A DNA stretch of 64,000 nucleotides, taken from positions 976,734-1,040,733 of the forward strand of contig CAJNDS010002579.1 of NCBI GenBank assembly GCA_905221605.1. Direction: 5' to 3'. Each line of letters opens with the position of its first letter. The first letter of the stretch is position 1. The notes beneath the pieces are model-generated. The model was not told the origin of the DNA. It did no database searches and saw nothing but the letters and a program-made list of their open reading frames with translations. Below are positions 63,405 to 64,000 of the stretch, piece by piece. Position numbers and translations under genes: made by a program. This stretch comes from Symbiodinium natans (lineage: Eukaryota; Sar; Dinophyceae; Suessiales; Symbiodiniaceae).

Positions 63405-63511
63405 ATATATTCGTATTTAGATACAACCCTTGTTACATATTTGTGTTTATGTACAACCCAAAGGAATATTGAACATACTATTTTACTAATCTTCTAAGGG
63501 GAGTAGAGAAG
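63405..63511. mobile_element. Dispersed element, family J copy 3 (diverged)
   Basis: ATATTCGTATTTAGATACAA, ATTTGTGTTTATGTACAACC, CAAAGGAATATTGAACATAC, TCTAAGGGGAGTAGAGAAG. Similar order of words to 56419-56517. Confidence 0.5.
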
Positions 63512-63647
63512 ACAAGGACGCCCCAGTGACTTTTCAAGTGGTTAACCTTTCGCCTTTTTGCACTCGCAGAAGCGGTTAAGGATTTAGGGGTGTTGAAGGG
63601 GGGGGGGGGTACAGGTTTAGGGCTTTTTTGCGCTCAGGGGCTTTAAA

Positions 63648-63803
63648 CCCTGGACCCCAAACCCCAAACCCCAAACCCCAAACCCCAAACCCCAAACCCC
63701 AAACCCCAAACCCCAAACCCCAAACCCCAAACCCCAAACCCCAAACCCTAAACCTAAACCCTAAACCCTAAACCCTAACCCTAAACCCTAAACCCTAAAC
63801 CTT
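63648..63803. repeat. (CCCCAAA)13 array joined to a (CCCTAAA)8 array
   Basis: 63654-63747 is about 13 perfect CCCCAAA (TTTGGGG) units, then CCCTAAA units to 63803 with one CCTAAA and one CCCTAA variant. The block-wise change shows that a single-base variant has been homogenised over nearly 100 bp. Confidence 0.95.
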
Positions 63804-63930
63804 GCGCTGTCTGAGTCGTGGGCGTTTGCCAGCGCTGGCTGGCATGGGGAGATGTCCACACGCCGGGTAGGCTCGAAGACCGTCAAGTCGAGGTTCTGCG
63901 GGATCTAGTAAACTCCCCTTTGAATTGGGC

Positions 63931-63953
63931 TTAGGACCGGGAGTAGGCCCCTT

Positions 63954-63984
<31 letters not shown>

Positions 63985-64000
63985 GGGTTGGGGTTCCCTT
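63931..64000. mobile_element. MITE-like element, family C, cut by the window edge, with T/G run
   Basis: TTAGGACCGGGAGTAGGCCC followed by a T run (63951-63963), a G run of about 24 (63964-63987) and GGGTTGGGGTTCCCTT. The left half matches 10599 and 56933; the homopolymers replace CTTTTTTCCTTCTTTAAGG. Confidence 0.7.

Noticed and set aside
63648-64000. True telomere end
   Set aside because: The arrays are followed by unique sequence and a MITE-like element; all TTTAGGG arrays here are interstitial.
1-64000. tRNA, rRNA, snRNA or spliced-leader RNA genes
   Set aside because: No cloverleaf, rRNA core or spliced-leader sequence was recognised by eye; a covariance-model scan would be needed to exclude them fully.

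Overview
The window looks like nuclear DNA of a dinoflagellate, most likely of the Suessiales/Symbiodiniaceae type (inference). Four things point there. Very many interstitial telomere-type arrays (TTTAGGG on one strand, CCCTAAA on the other) are scattered in both orientations. Genes are sparse and split into small exons. The introns are mostly GC-AG, with short direct repeats at several splice junctions. The only recognisable proteins are a VWA/alpha-kinase and PPR proteins, both common in this group. No rRNA, tRNA, CRISPR array, bacterial operon or retrotransposon was recognised.

Layout. 1-4700 is a run of adjoining satellites: a 55-57 bp unit, a ~30 bp GC-rich unit, AATTAATTC/G arrays, and a palindromic block at 3430-4080. 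4700-19000 is gene-poor: telomere-like arrays, degenerate telomere-derived satellites (12440-13270) and short inverted-repeat (MITE-like) elements. 19000-29661 is the gene-bearing core, all on the + strand: a PPR exon, two exons of an unidentified gene, a small membrane-anchored coiled-coil gene (22171-22521), a VWA plus alpha-kinase gene that I assembled from nine exons (22775-27120), and a PPR gene (27848-29661) whose first recognised intron begins with a TTTAGGG array. 29700-32700 holds a ~90 bp AT-rich satellite and a large array of palindromes centred on CTCGAG. 33000-64000 is again gene-poor, with telomere-like arrays, minisatellites and repeated copies of at least nine MITE-like families, called A-M here for convenience.

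The main discovery candidate is the link between the telomere-like arrays and the MITE-like elements. In several families, one copy carries a TTTAGGG/CCCTAAA array inside the element where sister copies have only a short GGGTTTA-like seed or a small palindrome. Two copies of family F, in opposite orientations, carry the array at the same internal place. Elements of these families also make up most of one kinase intron, and one ends exactly at the splice acceptor of a PPR exon. This suggests that short inverted-repeat elements spread both telomere-repeat seeds and introns. Most long reading frames outside the core are translations of repeats and are not annotated as genes.
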